Shown: positions 8,735 through 17,683, counted from the stretch's first letter. The stretch is DNA of 64,000 nt from Bacillota bacterium (GCA_021828865.1 JAJZCW010000003.1:1-64000), one strand, 5' to 3'. Numbers and translations are program-made. Notes: generated by a model from the letters alone, not told the origin.

Positions 8735-9187
8735 TTACGCATTATTTCGAGTATGTTTCATAGATGTGGAATACTCTTCAAATCCAACAGAATCCCAAAA
8801 CCGTTTTCCGCTTGAATTCGTCGCTAATACATCAATTGCAAAATCAACTTGATTCCTAAATCGAATTTCTTTAAGGAGTTGAAATGCGGTTCTTCCATAT
8901 CCCTTCGCTCGATGATCTCGACAAATGAAATACTGCCGTATGTACACGACTGACAAATGCGGATCATAATCATCTGGTCGAACCTGATATAATGCGTACC
9001 CTATCACACGGCTGTCAAACAGGATGAGATCTGCTTGCCAATCTTTTTGAATGAAATCGTTCATCCGATCCTTGATTTCCTCAATGCTCATGGGATTGCG
9101 GCTTTTTTCATCCTCAATCAAACGTTGATTCATTGTTGCCAGCAGTTCAACATCATCGAGGATAGCTCTTCGCAATGTCAACTCCAT
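8735..9187 (-). CDS. GNAT-family N-acetyltransferase
   Basis: The 150-residue protein has the GNAT order: a beta strand after SRVIGYALYQV, the YFICRDHRAKGYGRTAFQLL loop (acetyl-CoA binding, RAKGYG) and a C-terminal FAIDVLATNSSGKRFWDSVGF segment matching motif B (N..GxRFWxSxGF). The acceptor substrate cannot be told. GGGAGG precedes the ATG by about seven bases. It lies 33 bases upstream of the isochorismatase-family gene and probably shares its transcript. Confidence 0.88.
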   Translation of the reverse strand: MELTLRRAILDDVELLATMNQRLIEDEKSRNPMSIEEIKDRMNDFIQKDWQADLILFDSRVIGYALYQVRPDDYDPHLSVVYIRQYFICRDHRAKGYGRTAFQLLKEIRFRNQVDFAIDVLATNSSGKRFWDSVGFEEYSTSMKHTRNNA

Positions 9188-9255
9188 TTGTACACCTCCC
9201 GCGATGAATTACCTTGTTTGCGACTTCTTTTGAAAGTATCAAAAGGAAACACCCG

Positions 9256-9804
9256 TTACCGATTCTGTAACAACACCTTTAATTCATTTAATTGATTCCA
9301 TCCATAGGCTGACAATTGTAAACGTTGCCCCCCAATTTCGATACTTCGCTCACGAACTAACTGTCCACCCAACGATTCGTAAAAATACCTTGATGGGTTG
9401 TCATTCAGCACCCATATCAATAACCCTTGTAAGTTTATGGACAACAAGTGGGAGACAATTTGATAGAAAAGTTGTTTTCCAATGCCCTTTCGTTGGTAAC
9501 CTCGAAGTAAATATATGGCATATAATTCTCCATCGTACAAGGTATCGCCTGAACGTTCAAACCCGCCATACGCATAGCCAACGATCTGCCCATTTCCATC
9601 TTCAGCCACATATACGATACCTTGAGCAAAGGGGTCCTTAAAACGACTTTCCCATCGCTCTTTACTTTTTTCGTAGGACATGTCATCAAGGAAATCTTCC
9701 TGAATAATACCCTCATACGTTGTTCTCCAACTGTCTACATTAACTTTGGCGATTCCAGACACATCGTCTGAAATTGCTCGACGAATTCTCCAATTGCTAT
9801 CCAT
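9256..9804 (-). CDS. GNAT-family N-acetyltransferase
   Basis: The 182-residue protein begins RIRRAISDDVSGIAKVNVDSWRTTYEG, the usual N-terminus of this group. It carries the acetyl-CoA loop RGYQRKGIGKQLF and the motif B stretch WVLNDNPSRYFYESLGGQLV. The ATG at 9804 follows GAGGTG; the TTG one codon earlier is less likely. The nearest functional analogues are aminoglycoside-like or small-molecule acetyltransferases, but no substrate can be read from the sequence. It is the third GNAT gene in a 4.3 kb stretch. Confidence 0.9.
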   Translation of the reverse strand: MDSNWRIRRAISDDVSGIAKVNVDSWRTTYEGIIQEDFLDDMSYEKSKERWESRFKDPFAQGIVYVAEDGNGQIVGYAYGGFERSGDTLYDGELYAIYLLRGYQRKGIGKQLFYQIVSHLLSINLQGLLIWVLNDNPSRYFYESLGGQLVRERSIEIGGQRLQLSAYGWNQLNELKVLLQNR

Positions 9805-9882
9805 CAACTCACCTCAAAGACGTGAAACTCACCCAACTTCCCACCAGCTATACCGTTGCAATGCACATAATCAAAATCTTCT

Positions 9883-10506
9883 TTATGCCAATTCCCTAAC
9901 CTTAGCCAACCACCATTCTCTGTTACATAATGTTAATTTAGGATTATGCACACTCATCATTGCATAATTCGAATTGACTTCCAAGATTCCCCCAAGACCT
10001 GTATAAAGATAGTCAACCGCCAATGCAAAAGGTTGGACAGGTCTGCCAATCTCCGTTTCTACCTGCTTCACTTTTGATTGAAAACTGCCAGCAATATCCC
10101 AAAAAAGATCCCAGTAATTGACCCCTTGTTGTCCACCAGCAGGCATCCCCCACCACTCTCTAAATGAAGGCAGGGCATCCTCACAGTGCTCTCGAAGAGA
10201 CGTTCCCATTCCATCAAAGTAACCTTCCGACGCAAAAAAATTGCTCCAACGTTCTCGAATCCCATTTTGGAGAAACTGAGATCGGTCAACCACCAATTCA
10301 TTCCACCAATTTTGCCACTGCTCCGTGAGTAATGGATGCTCCTCTACACCCAAAGCTTTAGGATGATAAGCCGACCAAAGTTGCTCCCGACGAAATGGCG
10401 GCGTATCTGGCAAAAGATCAAAGGAACAGGCAACATACATCGCAAAGTTTAAGTCTATCGGTGCATCCGTCATCAACCGCCACGATGGTGCAATTCCATT
10501 TTGCAT
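9883..10506 (-). CDS. Hypothetical soluble protein, 207 aa
   Basis: ATG at 10506 is preferred because GAGGAG lies seven bases upstream; an in-frame ATG five codons earlier overlaps that site. The protein is Trp-rich (about 12 Trp) and acidic, with no signal peptide and no membrane segment. Recognisable runs are APIDLNFAMYVACSFDLLPD and a C-terminal LAVDYLYTGLGGILEVNSNYA. The family is not known to me. The Trp-rich composition is shared with the 2747-3457 protein, but I see no alignment between them. Confidence 0.7.
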   Translation of the reverse strand: MQNGIAPSWRLMTDAPIDLNFAMYVACSFDLLPDTPPFRREQLWSAYHPKALGVEEHPLLTEQWQNWWNELVVDRSQFLQNGIRERWSNFFASEGYFDGMGTSLREHCEDALPSFREWWGMPAGGQQGVNYWDLFWDIAGSFQSKVKQVETEIGRPVQPFALAVDYLYTGLGGILEVNSNYAMMSVHNPKLTLCNREWWLAKVRELA

Positions 10507-10547
10507 CTCATCACTCCTCATCTTTCAAAGTACAGTAAATACAACGA

Positions 10548-10988
10548 TTACGTTACCTTAGTCCAAACAATCTGATTTGACCCTGGCCGTTTTGTCCCTG
10601 AATACAACAAAAAATGATGATTGGCATTCAGCGCATATTGATAAACATTCACATCCAATTGAAACGGTTGAATAAAGTTTGAACGACTATTTGAATCAAA
10701 ACCACGGGCACTACTCAGATACCCATCCATGATCGAGTTTAGTTCCTTTTTCGTTACAGGCACTTTTTTGACAGCAAACGCAACAGATGTTTTCTCTGTA
10801 GTCGGATTACTGAAAAAACCCGTCATATCTACATTCGGTTCATCATTCAATATATTGATGGACTTTGCCATCGCTGTACTTGCCTTCATAAACGCATTTC
10901 GACGTTGAGGGATGTGAACATCAATTCCAATGCCTACGCCCATTCCGACAATCAGTAAAAACACAATTGATAATGTCCATTTCCGCAT
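10548..10988 (-). CDS. Secreted or membrane-anchored hypothetical protein, 146 aa
   Basis: The ATG at 10988 follows GGAGAGAGG by six bases, so the longer frame to 11039 is rejected. The N-terminus MRKWTLSIVFLLIVGMGVGIGI is a membrane anchor or signal peptide. The exported part is about 120 residues, with helices, a VPVTKKELNSIMDGYL segment and a C-terminal strand region. Its gene starts 52 bases after the zinc-ribbon gene ends, so they probably form a two-gene unit. Confidence 0.65.
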   Translation of the reverse strand: MRKWTLSIVFLLIVGMGVGIGIDVHIPQRRNAFMKASTAMAKSINILNDEPNVDMTGFFSNPTTEKTSVAFAVKKVPVTKKELNSIMDGYLSSARGFDSNSRSNFIQPFQLDVNVYQYALNANHHFLLYSGTKRPGSNQIVWTKVT

Positions 10989-11039
10989 GTTGTTCCTCTC
11001 TCCATTTTTGTGATCCCTATTTATCGTGATTGCTCTCAT

Positions 11040-11246
11040 TTATTTCTTCTTCTTTGTGAACAAATCCATGACATAATCCATTTGACTCAAGACGTTGCCA
11101 ATAGACGGATTCCAATAGGGTGGGAGCATGGTAATCACGGTTTCACAATGGGAACATTTGATGGCAAAAAGATCACTGGGAGCATTCCGAACAGGCACAC
11201 TTTCCATTTCGAATGAATCACCAGCACATTGCGGACACTTAGCCAT
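11040..11246 (-). CDS. Small zinc-ribbon protein, 68 aa
   Basis: Two CxxC pairs, CPQC near the start (residues 4-7) and CSHC (about 31-34), form a classic treble-clef or zinc ribbon. A helix-like C-terminus ends in KKKK. GGAGAG precedes the ATG. Such proteins usually bind nucleic acid or act as partners in larger complexes; no target is indicated here. Confidence 0.75.
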   Translation of the reverse strand: MAKCPQCAGDSFEMESVPVRNAPSDLFAIKCSHCETVITMLPPYWNPSIGNVLSQMDYVMDLFTKKKK

Positions 11247-11266
11247 CTCGTCACTCTCCTACTGCC

Positions 11267-12382
11267 TCAACTTTTTTGCGATTTATCCACCGTCACCAAT
11301 TTCCTCAAAATCATTTGTTGACGATTACCTCTGATGATAAAAATAGTTTCCCCATATTTCATTTTGTCAGGTAATAACATCATGGTTTTGAAATAGCCAT
11401 TCTTTTGAACAGCAAGGTTGTATTGCCGATCTAGCTTATTCTGAACCATCTGTAGCGTGATCTGATGAATCCCTTTCGGAACCCATCCATCGACGAATAT
11501 TCTTGTTCCCACCAATGGGGGATCAGCCCAAATATTTAAGTTAGGAATCTTTTTAGGCGGCTTTTGCGTGTTGTCTATTGGTGCGATATAGATTTCTTTT
11601 TGCAATACTGGATGATTCACACCAGCCGCATCGTAAACGAGTAACTGATAATCCCCATAGGGCAATTGTGTAGGGATTGAAATGGACTTAGAATAGATAC
11701 CCGAACTTTGTAAGATGGAATTATAGATCTGCCCACTATTTGGTTCCTTCTCTCGATAAAGCTCAATGTTCATCGGTGCTGGTTTCTTACTTGATGATTT
11801 CAGCCATCCATACACCCACACTGATCTTCCAGGTTGCGCCATACTGGGCGCTTCAATGTAGGATGTCAACTGATTTGCATTTGACGGTACTATCCAATTC
11901 CCAACTAACTGCAACACCTCTTGCTTGGCTTTTCGTAAGTTGCCAACCACAGTGGCTTTGATGCAGTAATCCACGTTGTACCCTGTCGTCATGCTCGTTC
12001 GTTCTATCGCTACCCAATATTCGTAGGTCACTTTCGTACTCTCTGATGCCGCAGGCGGAGTTCGCTCATTTAATGCAAACCAAGCCTTTCCATTTGGGGT
12101 ATTGATGAATGACTGATGAATAATTTGCGAATGATTTCCCACTACGGATTGATCATATGGATACTGCGGAGGTACTCCAGGCAAGTGTAACGAAACCTCA
12201 ATGTCTTTCCATTTTGCTTGCATTGGACTCCCTGGTTGAGTAGACATTAATACGCCATTCGGTAATAACAGTGTTGAAACCGCAAAATGCGGGATTGCGG
12301 TCATGGCATTGGCTGGTAAAGTACCGAATACTCCAACAAATCCTATTCCAATCAACAAGGAACGGCGCAACCGATTCAACAT
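11267..12382 (-). CDS. Secreted protein with two Ig-like domains, 371 aa
   Basis: The start ATG at 12382 has AAGGGG before it. A signal peptide (LRRSLLIGIGFVGVFGTLPANAM, probable cleavage after ANA) is followed by a domain of about 170 residues and then two beta-rich modules. These modules begin near YIEAPSMAQPGRSVWVYGWL and LNIWADPPLVGTRIFVDGWV and share the P-G-(x)-VxxxGW pattern of extracellular Ig-like folds. It is likely a cell-surface protein. It lies next to another large secreted protein (12450-13874) with a short gap, and they may be co-transcribed. Confidence 0.7.
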   Translation of the reverse strand: MLNRLRRSLLIGIGFVGVFGTLPANAMTAIPHFAVSTLLLPNGVLMSTQPGSPMQAKWKDIEVSLHLPGVPPQYPYDQSVVGNHSQIIHQSFINTPNGKAWFALNERTPPAASESTKVTYEYWVAIERTSMTTGYNVDYCIKATVVGNLRKAKQEVLQLVGNWIVPSNANQLTSYIEAPSMAQPGRSVWVYGWLKSSSKKPAPMNIELYREKEPNSGQIYNSILQSSGIYSKSISIPTQLPYGDYQLLVYDAAGVNHPVLQKEIYIAPIDNTQKPPKKIPNLNIWADPPLVGTRIFVDGWVPKGIHQITLQMVQNKLDRQYNLAVQKNGYFKTMMLLPDKMKYGETIFIIRGNRQQMILRKLVTVDKSQKS

Positions 12383-12449
12383 GAAAATTTCCCCTTTACT
12401 GTATAAGCAATGTTTGTCATCAATCAATATGTCATTCGCATTCTATTCT

Positions 12450-13874
12450 TTATCCTATTTCCACGAGTGGTATGTGAATCGTCTGACCATCCACCATTGC
12501 TTTCACCATCTGACCATGCAAGTCGGAAGTGGGCAAATGGGTGGTTTTCCCTGTCTTCAGATTAACGAGCCAGAGATTATTAGTAAAGTTTTTCGGGGCG
12601 GCGACTACGCCAGACTTATCGTAAGCGAGAAAATCCCTTGATGTACCAACAGCGAAGAAAGAACCTCCGAAAAGTGGAAAACGGGTGATCAATCGATGGT
12701 TACCCGACTTCAAGTCGAAAACATATAAATCATTGATCGCGGGTTGGTTCATTCCATATCCAGCCCACGTTTCGATATACGGCAGATATCTTCCCACAGT
12801 GGGGCGTAGCAATGAAGAGAAGTCGTAAAGTGGCTGATTTACCCACTCATATTGTTGCATCCAAGGGATCGTAGCAAGTACCCGCTCTGAATTGGGGATT
12901 AGTTTCCCGTTTATGTAGGTACCAATCATAAGTGAATAGGGAGCCATTGGAAAACGGCTATTCGGTACAGTTGTTGAACGCTGAACAAACCAGCTATTTT
13001 GAAGCCAAATGATGTGTTGATTGATTTTGATTGCACTGCCAGGAGGAAAGTAGGAACCACTCGTTACCTTGGGCGTTGTGCCAAATCGTAACACCTTTCC
13101 ACCATTCTGCGGTTCACCGATATGATCAAGCGCTTGGATACCTGCATTCAGTACCCAAGGGGCATACTTCCAGTCTGCATTGTTAGCTCGATAAATCATT
13201 TGCGCAGAACCGCCAAAGGCAGAGGCATACCAATTTGGCTGATAAAAATCATATCCCGCCACTTTTTGGTCATGCTGATCCTCGAATGAAAACAGAGCGG
13301 TATCAGGATTGGAATAGTGAATGATCATATGTTGGATGGGTTTTGATAAACCAAAACCACTTTGTTTCAATGATTTTCTCGCAGAAGAGAAAAATGGAGC
13401 CGCCATCGACCATGCTGTAAGTATCGGTCCACTTGTGGAGTCAAGTTCTATCGAAGCGGTGTGGTTTTTTAGGTAGACATCAAACGATCCATCTCCGCCA
13501 AGTTCAGCCTTTCCTTTCATACCGCGAAGTCCGATCAGGTAAAAACTCGTTGTTTGATTCATTTGAACAAAGTAAGCGGTCAGAACGTTGGCTAAATTTG
13601 GTGGAACATCTGCCCATACCTGCTTTGGTGAAGCCAGTGGCTTGACCACAACAGCATAAGAACCTGGAACCCTGACCACGGACAGTATTGTCCCCACATG
13701 TTTGGATTTCGATAACGAAGGTAACGAAATTGGCTTGACGGGAATCATAGCCCCCATTACGTATGCTTTAATCGAAGTTGTCGGTGAGCTACTTGCCACA
13801 CTTGGCAAAACATCGATGATCGCGAGTACCAGCGAAAATCCAATTCCCATCATGATATTTCGTATTCCAGTCAT
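12450..13874 (-). CDS. Secreted protein, N-terminal domain shared with the 30329 lipoprotein, beta-propeller-like C-terminus
   Basis: The ATG at 13874 follows GTAGG. A signal segment (MTGIRNIMMGIGFSLVLAII) precedes an N-terminal half with FYLIGLRGMKGKAELGGDGSFDVYLK, which aligns with FYIVAPKGMASVAQVGMDGSFDVSLK of the lipoprotein at 30329-31150; APWVLNAGIQAL also matches APWIFQNTMVQL. The C-terminal 200 residues carry DLYVFDLKSGNHRLITRFP and NLWLVNLKTGKTTHLP, typical blades of a YVTN or WD40-like propeller. I infer an extracellular protein of a lineage-specific family. Function unknown. Confidence 0.7.
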   Translation of the reverse strand: MTGIRNIMMGIGFSLVLAIIDVLPSVASSSPTTSIKAYVMGAMIPVKPISLPSLSKSKHVGTILSVVRVPGSYAVVVKPLASPKQVWADVPPNLANVLTAYFVQMNQTTSFYLIGLRGMKGKAELGGDGSFDVYLKNHTASIELDSTSGPILTAWSMAAPFFSSARKSLKQSGFGLSKPIQHMIIHYSNPDTALFSFEDQHDQKVAGYDFYQPNWYASAFGGSAQMIYRANNADWKYAPWVLNAGIQALDHIGEPQNGGKVLRFGTTPKVTSGSYFPPGSAIKINQHIIWLQNSWFVQRSTTVPNSRFPMAPYSLMIGTYINGKLIPNSERVLATIPWMQQYEWVNQPLYDFSSLLRPTVGRYLPYIETWAGYGMNQPAINDLYVFDLKSGNHRLITRFPLFGGSFFAVGTSRDFLAYDKSGVVAAPKNFTNNLWLVNLKTGKTTHLPTSDLHGQMVKAMVDGQTIHIPLVEIG

Positions 13875-14172
13875 TTTTATCCTACTTCCACCAGCTAATA
13901 GTCTAATATTGTATAAGACGATGATAATGCCAGTCAGGTTACAGGTTATCGTCGTGATCAAGAAAGTGTCTCTTTGAAAACCATCTAATGATCAATTCCT
14001 CATAGTTGTTTAGCTATAATTTTTTTGCTTCACTATGTGATATTACCTCGAATTTTAAAGCCAATTTTTGCTTTCTCCGTTTTCAGATTCATTCCCAAAA
14101 ATGGATCACTTCATTGAATTTTCAATCTCATCCACGTAATCCTTTTCTTCCTTCAGTCCATCACATTTTCGA

Positions 14173-14313
14173 CTACGCACCATTTTTATCGCCCTCTTGT
14201 TGACGGGCTACTCGCTCAACCCCGCGTCGAATGGTTTCGGTCAACAGATACATGCCAGGAAGAACCAATAAAATCCATATCCGCTTGTCATGAAGATCCT
14301 CCCTTAAGACCAT
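14173..14313 (-). CDS. Small membrane protein, 46 aa (uncertain start)
   Basis: The frame RIWILLVLPGMYLLTETIRRGVE is followed by a polar tail ending DKNGA: a single helix then a basic amphipathic tail, typical of short membrane proteins. The in-frame ATG at 14313 has no ribosome site. GGGAGG lies instead before an out-of-frame ATG that would give only 16 residues. A small start-region indel may have occurred, or a frameshift may be needed. It opens the run of small membrane genes that continues to 18.7 kb. Confidence 0.4.
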   Translation of the reverse strand: MVLREDLHDKRIWILLVLPGMYLLTETIRRGVERVARQQEGDKNGA

Positions 14314-14335
14314 GATGAGACTTGAAATTTGTTGT

Positions 14336-14782
14336 CTAATGACGGTTCATGATCGTGACGATCACATGATGTTCCTTTGCCCACTCACTCATTCCTTGAT
14401 AAAATGCTTCCCAATTTTCTATTGGACGAATTGAAATTCCTTTGTAATAAGGTCTTGTCTCGGATTGATCAATAGGAAATTCAAAAAGCACACGATGATG
14501 ATCCATAAACACCATGATTTTTTTAATATGTTCAGGTGCGATTGAATGTTTCCCCAATTGAAGATGCGTTGTAGAAAATTCCAGGTTACGAGGATGTCGT
14601 CGATCAAAAATTAAATAAAACAGCACCGATGTAAGTAAAACACAAGAGAATATAGTCATAACTAATTGTGGAAAGTGCAATACAGAACCCAGTAATCCTA
14701 TAAAAATAATAGTAATTGTAAAAATGCCAATGGCATATCGAAAATGCTCTAGATGAAAAATTCGCACTCGATAATTAGCCAT
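14336..14782 (-). CDS. Two-helix membrane protein with C-terminal soluble domain (PH-like paralogue A), 148 aa
   Basis: Two adjacent helices (about residues 14-58) form a hairpin, followed by a soluble beta-rich domain of about 85 residues. The same order and key positions recur in the broken gene at 14912-15316 and in 15653-16078: a strand like STTHLQLGKHSIAPEHIKKI, then ISIRPIENWEAFYQGMSEWA. Bacterial PH-like (bPH2) proteins have this hairpin-plus-PH layout. GGTGATAAATC precedes the ATG. Function unknown. Confidence 0.7.
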   Translation of the reverse strand: MANYRVRIFHLEHFRYAIGIFTITIIFIGLLGSVLHFPQLVMTIFSCVLLTSVLFYLIFDRRHPRNLEFSTTHLQLGKHSIAPEHIKKIMVFMDHHRVLFEFPIDQSETRPYYKGISIRPIENWEAFYQGMSEWAKEHHVIVTIMNRH

Positions 14783-14911
14783 GATTTATCACCATCGATT
14801 TCCCCTATCAATTTCTATCATCAACATAATGTTCCTGGTTTCCAAGAACTAACCGTCTTCGATTATTTACCAAGAAGCCGTTTACGAACTGGAACCAAAG
14901 AAATTATAACT

Positions 14912-15316
14912 TCATTTTCTAACCCATGTTTCGATTTCCAATAAAAAATACACTTTATCTGGTAAGCGAACCCCAATACTCTATGGAATCTTACGACCTT
15001 TCCGATGTAGAATCATCACACCAGTTCGTTGATTCACGATCACCCTTTAAATTTCTTCAACAGGGATCGTACATTTCGAAAACACAAGTGCCCCATGTTC
15101 CATAATGAGAGAATGAAAGTTTCTATCTAATTGCAACACCCAAACGAGCAAGCATACGAAATATACAAGATCAATCCCTGTAAATATCATTGCAAATAGA
15201 TAGGAATATTTGAAATTCAGCATCCTGATCAGCATCATTGGTAATGGAAATAACACCAAAATCGGCAACCATATCCCCGCCATGTTAATACGATATTTCA
15301 TAAGATCATCGCCCAT
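14912..15316 (-). pseudogene. PH-like membrane protein paralogue B with two in-frame stop codons
   Basis: From 15316 the frame has a two-helix hairpin and the strand HGALVFSKCTIPVEEI, then TAA at 15047-15049. Reading on in the same frame gives RVIVNQRTGVMILHRKGRKIP, then TAG at 14981-14983, then SIGVRLPDKVYFLLEIETWVRK, ending at TGA (14912). These pieces line up with paralogues A and C over their whole length (about 135 codons). The gene is therefore a full-length copy silenced by two nonsense mutations without a frameshift. Confidence 0.8.
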
Positions 15317-15335
15317 TATTACATAAATTATATGG

Positions 15336-15614
15336 TCAACCCATAAACCATCTTAATAAAATGTACCCTCCACCAATGATCAACGGCGATATGGTTTTTA
15401 GCTTAACAAGTAGCTTAGATTCACTCTTCCTATGTTTTGCATAAAATAAGACAATAGCCCAAAATAACCAATAGAATACGAGTACTATCATGGGAATCAA
15501 ATGCCCTTTATGAATCCCATCGATAAAGATCCCAATCGCCAGTGGAATCCCATACACCAATCCAAGTACAATTGCGGCAATCTTTTCCGTTTTTGAGAAA
15601 CTTATATCCACCAC
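15336..15614 (-). CDS. Small membrane protein, 92 aa
   Basis: The GTG at 15614 follows GGGAGAG by four bases. Three hydrophobic stretches follow (IAAIVLGLVYGIPLAIGIF, LIPMIVLVFYWLFWAIVLFY and a final IIGGGYILLRWF). It lies between two PH-like paralogues on the same strand, with gaps of tens of bases, so one transcript is likely. No motif is recognised. Confidence 0.65.
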   Translation of the reverse strand: MVDISFSKTEKIAAIVLGLVYGIPLAIGIFIDGIHKGHLIPMIVLVFYWLFWAIVLFYAKHRKSESKLLVKLKTISPLIIGGGYILLRWFMG

Positions 15615-15652
15615 TCTCTCCCGTTATTCACATTGCTAGTTTTTCATGCTTA

Positions 15653-16078
15653 CTACCAACCTTGTACTTGAATTTGATGATGGCTTGCCCAAGTGACCAT
15701 TTCCTCATATAACTCTTGTTCTCGATCAATGGGCTGTACTCGTATTCTTGGACGATGAATATTTCTGATATCCCGATCATTCACCAGAAATTCCAAACTG
15801 ATTCGATGATCGAAAGGTGAGATAGCCATCCATTCAAGTTGGGAAGGGGATACCTTTGCTCTACCAATTTGAATCTGTGTTTCGCTGATGACCAACTTTC
15901 GAGGAATAAAGCGATCTAAAAAATAAAATACAGATACTAAAGGTAGCCAAGTACTTACAAAAACCCCACTCCATTGAGAATGAAAAATTCCCTGAAACAC
16001 AACCCCTAGTATGAACACAAATAAGTAATGGCTCTTAGAAACGCTTCTTCTCACCTGGTAGATCACTGGGCTTCCCAT
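15653..16078 (-). CDS. Two-helix membrane protein with C-terminal soluble domain (PH-like paralogue C), 141 aa
   Basis: It has the same architecture as 14336-14782: a helix hairpin (about 18-55) followed by SETQIQIGRAKVSPSQLEWMAI and IRVQPIDREQELYEEMVTWA. AAGGTGAT precedes the ATG. The shared arrangement over three adjacent genes shows local duplication. The soluble part probably faces the cytoplasm, judging by basic residues after the hairpin (RFIPRK). Function unknown. Confidence 0.7.
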   Translation of the reverse strand: MGSPVIYQVRRSVSKSHYLFVFILGVVFQGIFHSQWSGVFVSTWLPLVSVFYFLDRFIPRKLVISETQIQIGRAKVSPSQLEWMAISPFDHRISLEFLVNDRDIRNIHRPRIRVQPIDREQELYEEMVTWASHHQIQVQGW

Positions 16079-16084
16079 TCCTTA

Positions 16085-16477
16085 TCACCTTGTCTCACTC
16101 AAATAGCTTCGCCACTTCTGAATATTCCGTATTGTAAGCCATAAAACCAATCCGACTACGACAATCATAACCCACCATTTTGTACTTCCAATGGGAAACG
16201 TCCAGGAAACCCTAATCAATAAGGTTGTCGTTAATACTAGCAAAACTAAACGAATTCCTGTATTAACTTTTCCCTTTGAACTTTGATCAGGAATGGGAAA
16301 TCGCTTTTCCACCCGCATTTCTATAAACATTTCTATCAACATCGCGATTAACGATGCTATAAAGTAATTCCTAATTACACGAGAAACGATATACAGTAAT
16401 ATCCCAAATATGATCATATTAATAAGATTTCTTACTTCTTGATATTGAAATATCGTCATAATATAACGTCTTCTCAT
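16085..16477 (-). CDS. Four-helix membrane protein, 130 aa
   Basis: ATG at 16477 lies nine bases after GAGAGGTG and is preferred over the GTG at 16489. Four hydrophobic segments are visible (IIFGILLYIVSRVI, FIASLIAMLIEMFIEM, LVLLVLTTTLLIRVSW and WWVMIVVVGLVLWL). It ends only seven bases from the start of paralogue C and probably shares its transcript. Not recognised. Confidence 0.65.
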   Translation of the reverse strand: MRRRYIMTIFQYQEVRNLINMIIFGILLYIVSRVIRNYFIASLIAMLIEMFIEMRVEKRFPIPDQSSKGKVNTGIRLVLLVLTTTLLIRVSWTFPIGSTKWWVMIVVVGLVLWLTIRNIQKWRSYLSETR

Positions 16478-16527
16478 CGAATGTATCACCTCTCATGGAA
16501 AGCGATATCAATCTGCTCCCTGTTTCC

Positions 16528-16683
16528 CTATAGAGGCAATAACCATGCGATGACCTTGATCAGTCTTGCTAAGCCCCGAAACAACCACCACAATATCCCT
16601 CTCTTACCTCTGGTTTTCACCAGCATCATATCGGCAACCAGAAATAGAATTACCATTATCAGGACATAAAACAAAACAGACAT
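16528..16683 (-). CDS. Small membrane protein, 51 aa
   Basis: AAGGTGATTCA directly precedes the ATG at 16683. The product starts MSVLFYVLIMVILFLVAD, one strong helix, followed by a basic stretch (KTRGKRG) and a second hydrophobic segment with three Trp (ILWWLFRGLARLIKVIAWLL). The amphipathic, basic second half recalls membrane-active peptides. It is short and easily overlooked, but ribosome site, composition and placement between co-directional genes support it. Confidence 0.6.
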   Translation of the reverse strand: MSVLFYVLIMVILFLVADMMLVKTRGKRGILWWLFRGLARLIKVIAWLLPL

Positions 16684-16724
16684 TGAATCACCTTCATTAA
16701 GGACTTTGAATTCGCAAATCTGAA

Positions 16725-16976
16725 TTATTGCTTTATTTGCCTCTTGACCTGATAAAATCGTACCATCACAGTAACACCCATTACGATAAACCCAGCCAAG
16801 ATGAAACTAGATAAGAAAAAAGTTGTATTACGCCATAAATGCAAACTAACCAGTAGATTGTTTAACGCTGATGTCATCATAAGGACAAAGAAGCCCACGA
16901 TATAAATCACTTTCACTTTTAGTGTCGGCAACATCGCATTTACAATTGTTTGTGCTTTGTCGTTTATTGATGGCAC
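16725..16976 (-). CDS. Small two-helix membrane protein, 83 aa
   Basis: GTG at 16976 has GGGGTGAAAG before it. A polar N-terminus is followed by two helices (VIYIVGFFVLMMTSALNNLLV and TFFLSSFILAGFIVMGVTVMV) and a short basic end (RQIKQ). It belongs to the run of small membrane genes. Function unknown. Confidence 0.65.
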   Translation of the reverse strand: MPSINDKAQTIVNAMLPTLKVKVIYIVGFFVLMMTSALNNLLVSLHLWRNTTFFLSSFILAGFIVMGVTVMVRFYQVKRQIKQ

Positions 16977-17037
16977 TTTCTTTCACCCCATCTAATTCTC
17001 TGATCTATCTGCCAAATCACTTTGCTGTGATCGCACG

Positions 17038-17316
17038 TTATGTTCTATTTCCATAGAGATGTTCCATCCGATTCCACATGAATATTTCCCAAATATAACC
17101 ACCCACCATAAACAGCACGATATAGAGAACAGTGGTAAATGGGATCTGGGCGACAGTAAAAAACTTAAAAAAATTGATACTCATTCCCTCATTAATGATC
17201 GAAAACAGTACACCCGACCACAACCCCCAACCGAATACACCATACCGATAGAGAAATGCCTTCCTGCCTCGCTGTCTTGTCTTCTCCCACTTCAGATTGC
17301 GTTGACGTTGCCTCAC
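17038..17316 (-). CDS. Small membrane protein with basic N-terminus, 92 aa
   Basis: GAGGGG lies eight bases before the GTG at 17316; a TTG six codons upstream has no good site. The first 30 residues are strongly basic (RQRQRNLKWEKTRQRGRK). Two helices follow (GVFGWGLWSGVLFSII and VLYIVLFMVGGYIWEIFMW). An alternative frame covers the same DNA (17192-17461) but lacks a ribosome site. Function unknown. Confidence 0.6.
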   Translation of the reverse strand: MRQRQRNLKWEKTRQRGRKAFLYRYGVFGWGLWSGVLFSIINEGMSINFFKFFTVAQIPFTTVLYIVLFMVGGYIWEIFMWNRMEHLYGNRT

Positions 17317-17488
17317 CTCGTTTTCCCCTCTCAATGGACTGCACGGTTACCCGATCTTTCCGCTGATCCACCTGTTCACACAATTGGTCATTCTCTTCAC
17401 GCATGCCGCTGACATGAAGCGGATAAAATGCATTTTTATCAAAATGGCAGGAATCAAGCAATCACTGTCATCAGTCCCGCCATCCGCT

Positions 17489-17683
17489 TTATCGCTGAAG
17501 ATAAAAATGTTGAATTAAAAAGAAAGTCAAGCTGGAGATCGAGCCATACGATACCATCTTAATAATCCATGTTCGAATCTCGGCTATTGACCATCGTCGC
17601 ACTTTCCCAACAAGGAATATCAACAAACTGAAGATTCCTTCGGTCACTGTGATGGAAATCAAATCCCCCATCCACCAACTCAT
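17489..17683 (-). CDS. Small membrane protein, 64 aa
   Basis: GAGG stands nine bases before the ATG at 17683. Two helices are seen (LISITVTEGIFSLLIFLVG and MVSYGSISSLTFFLIQHFYL), joined by a basic linker (KVRRWSIAEIRTWIIK). Longer starts up to 17725 cannot be excluded. It continues the membrane gene run; no family known. Confidence 0.55.
   Translation of the reverse strand: MSWWMGDLISITVTEGIFSLLIFLVGKVRRWSIAEIRTWIIKMVSYGSISSLTFFLIQHFYLQR

Noticed and set aside
17192..17461. Minus-strand frame of 89 codons overlapping the 17038-17316 gene
   Set aside because: It shares DNA with a better supported gene that has a ribosome site and membrane helices. Only its first part, upstream of 17316, could be a small gene, but no start is evident.
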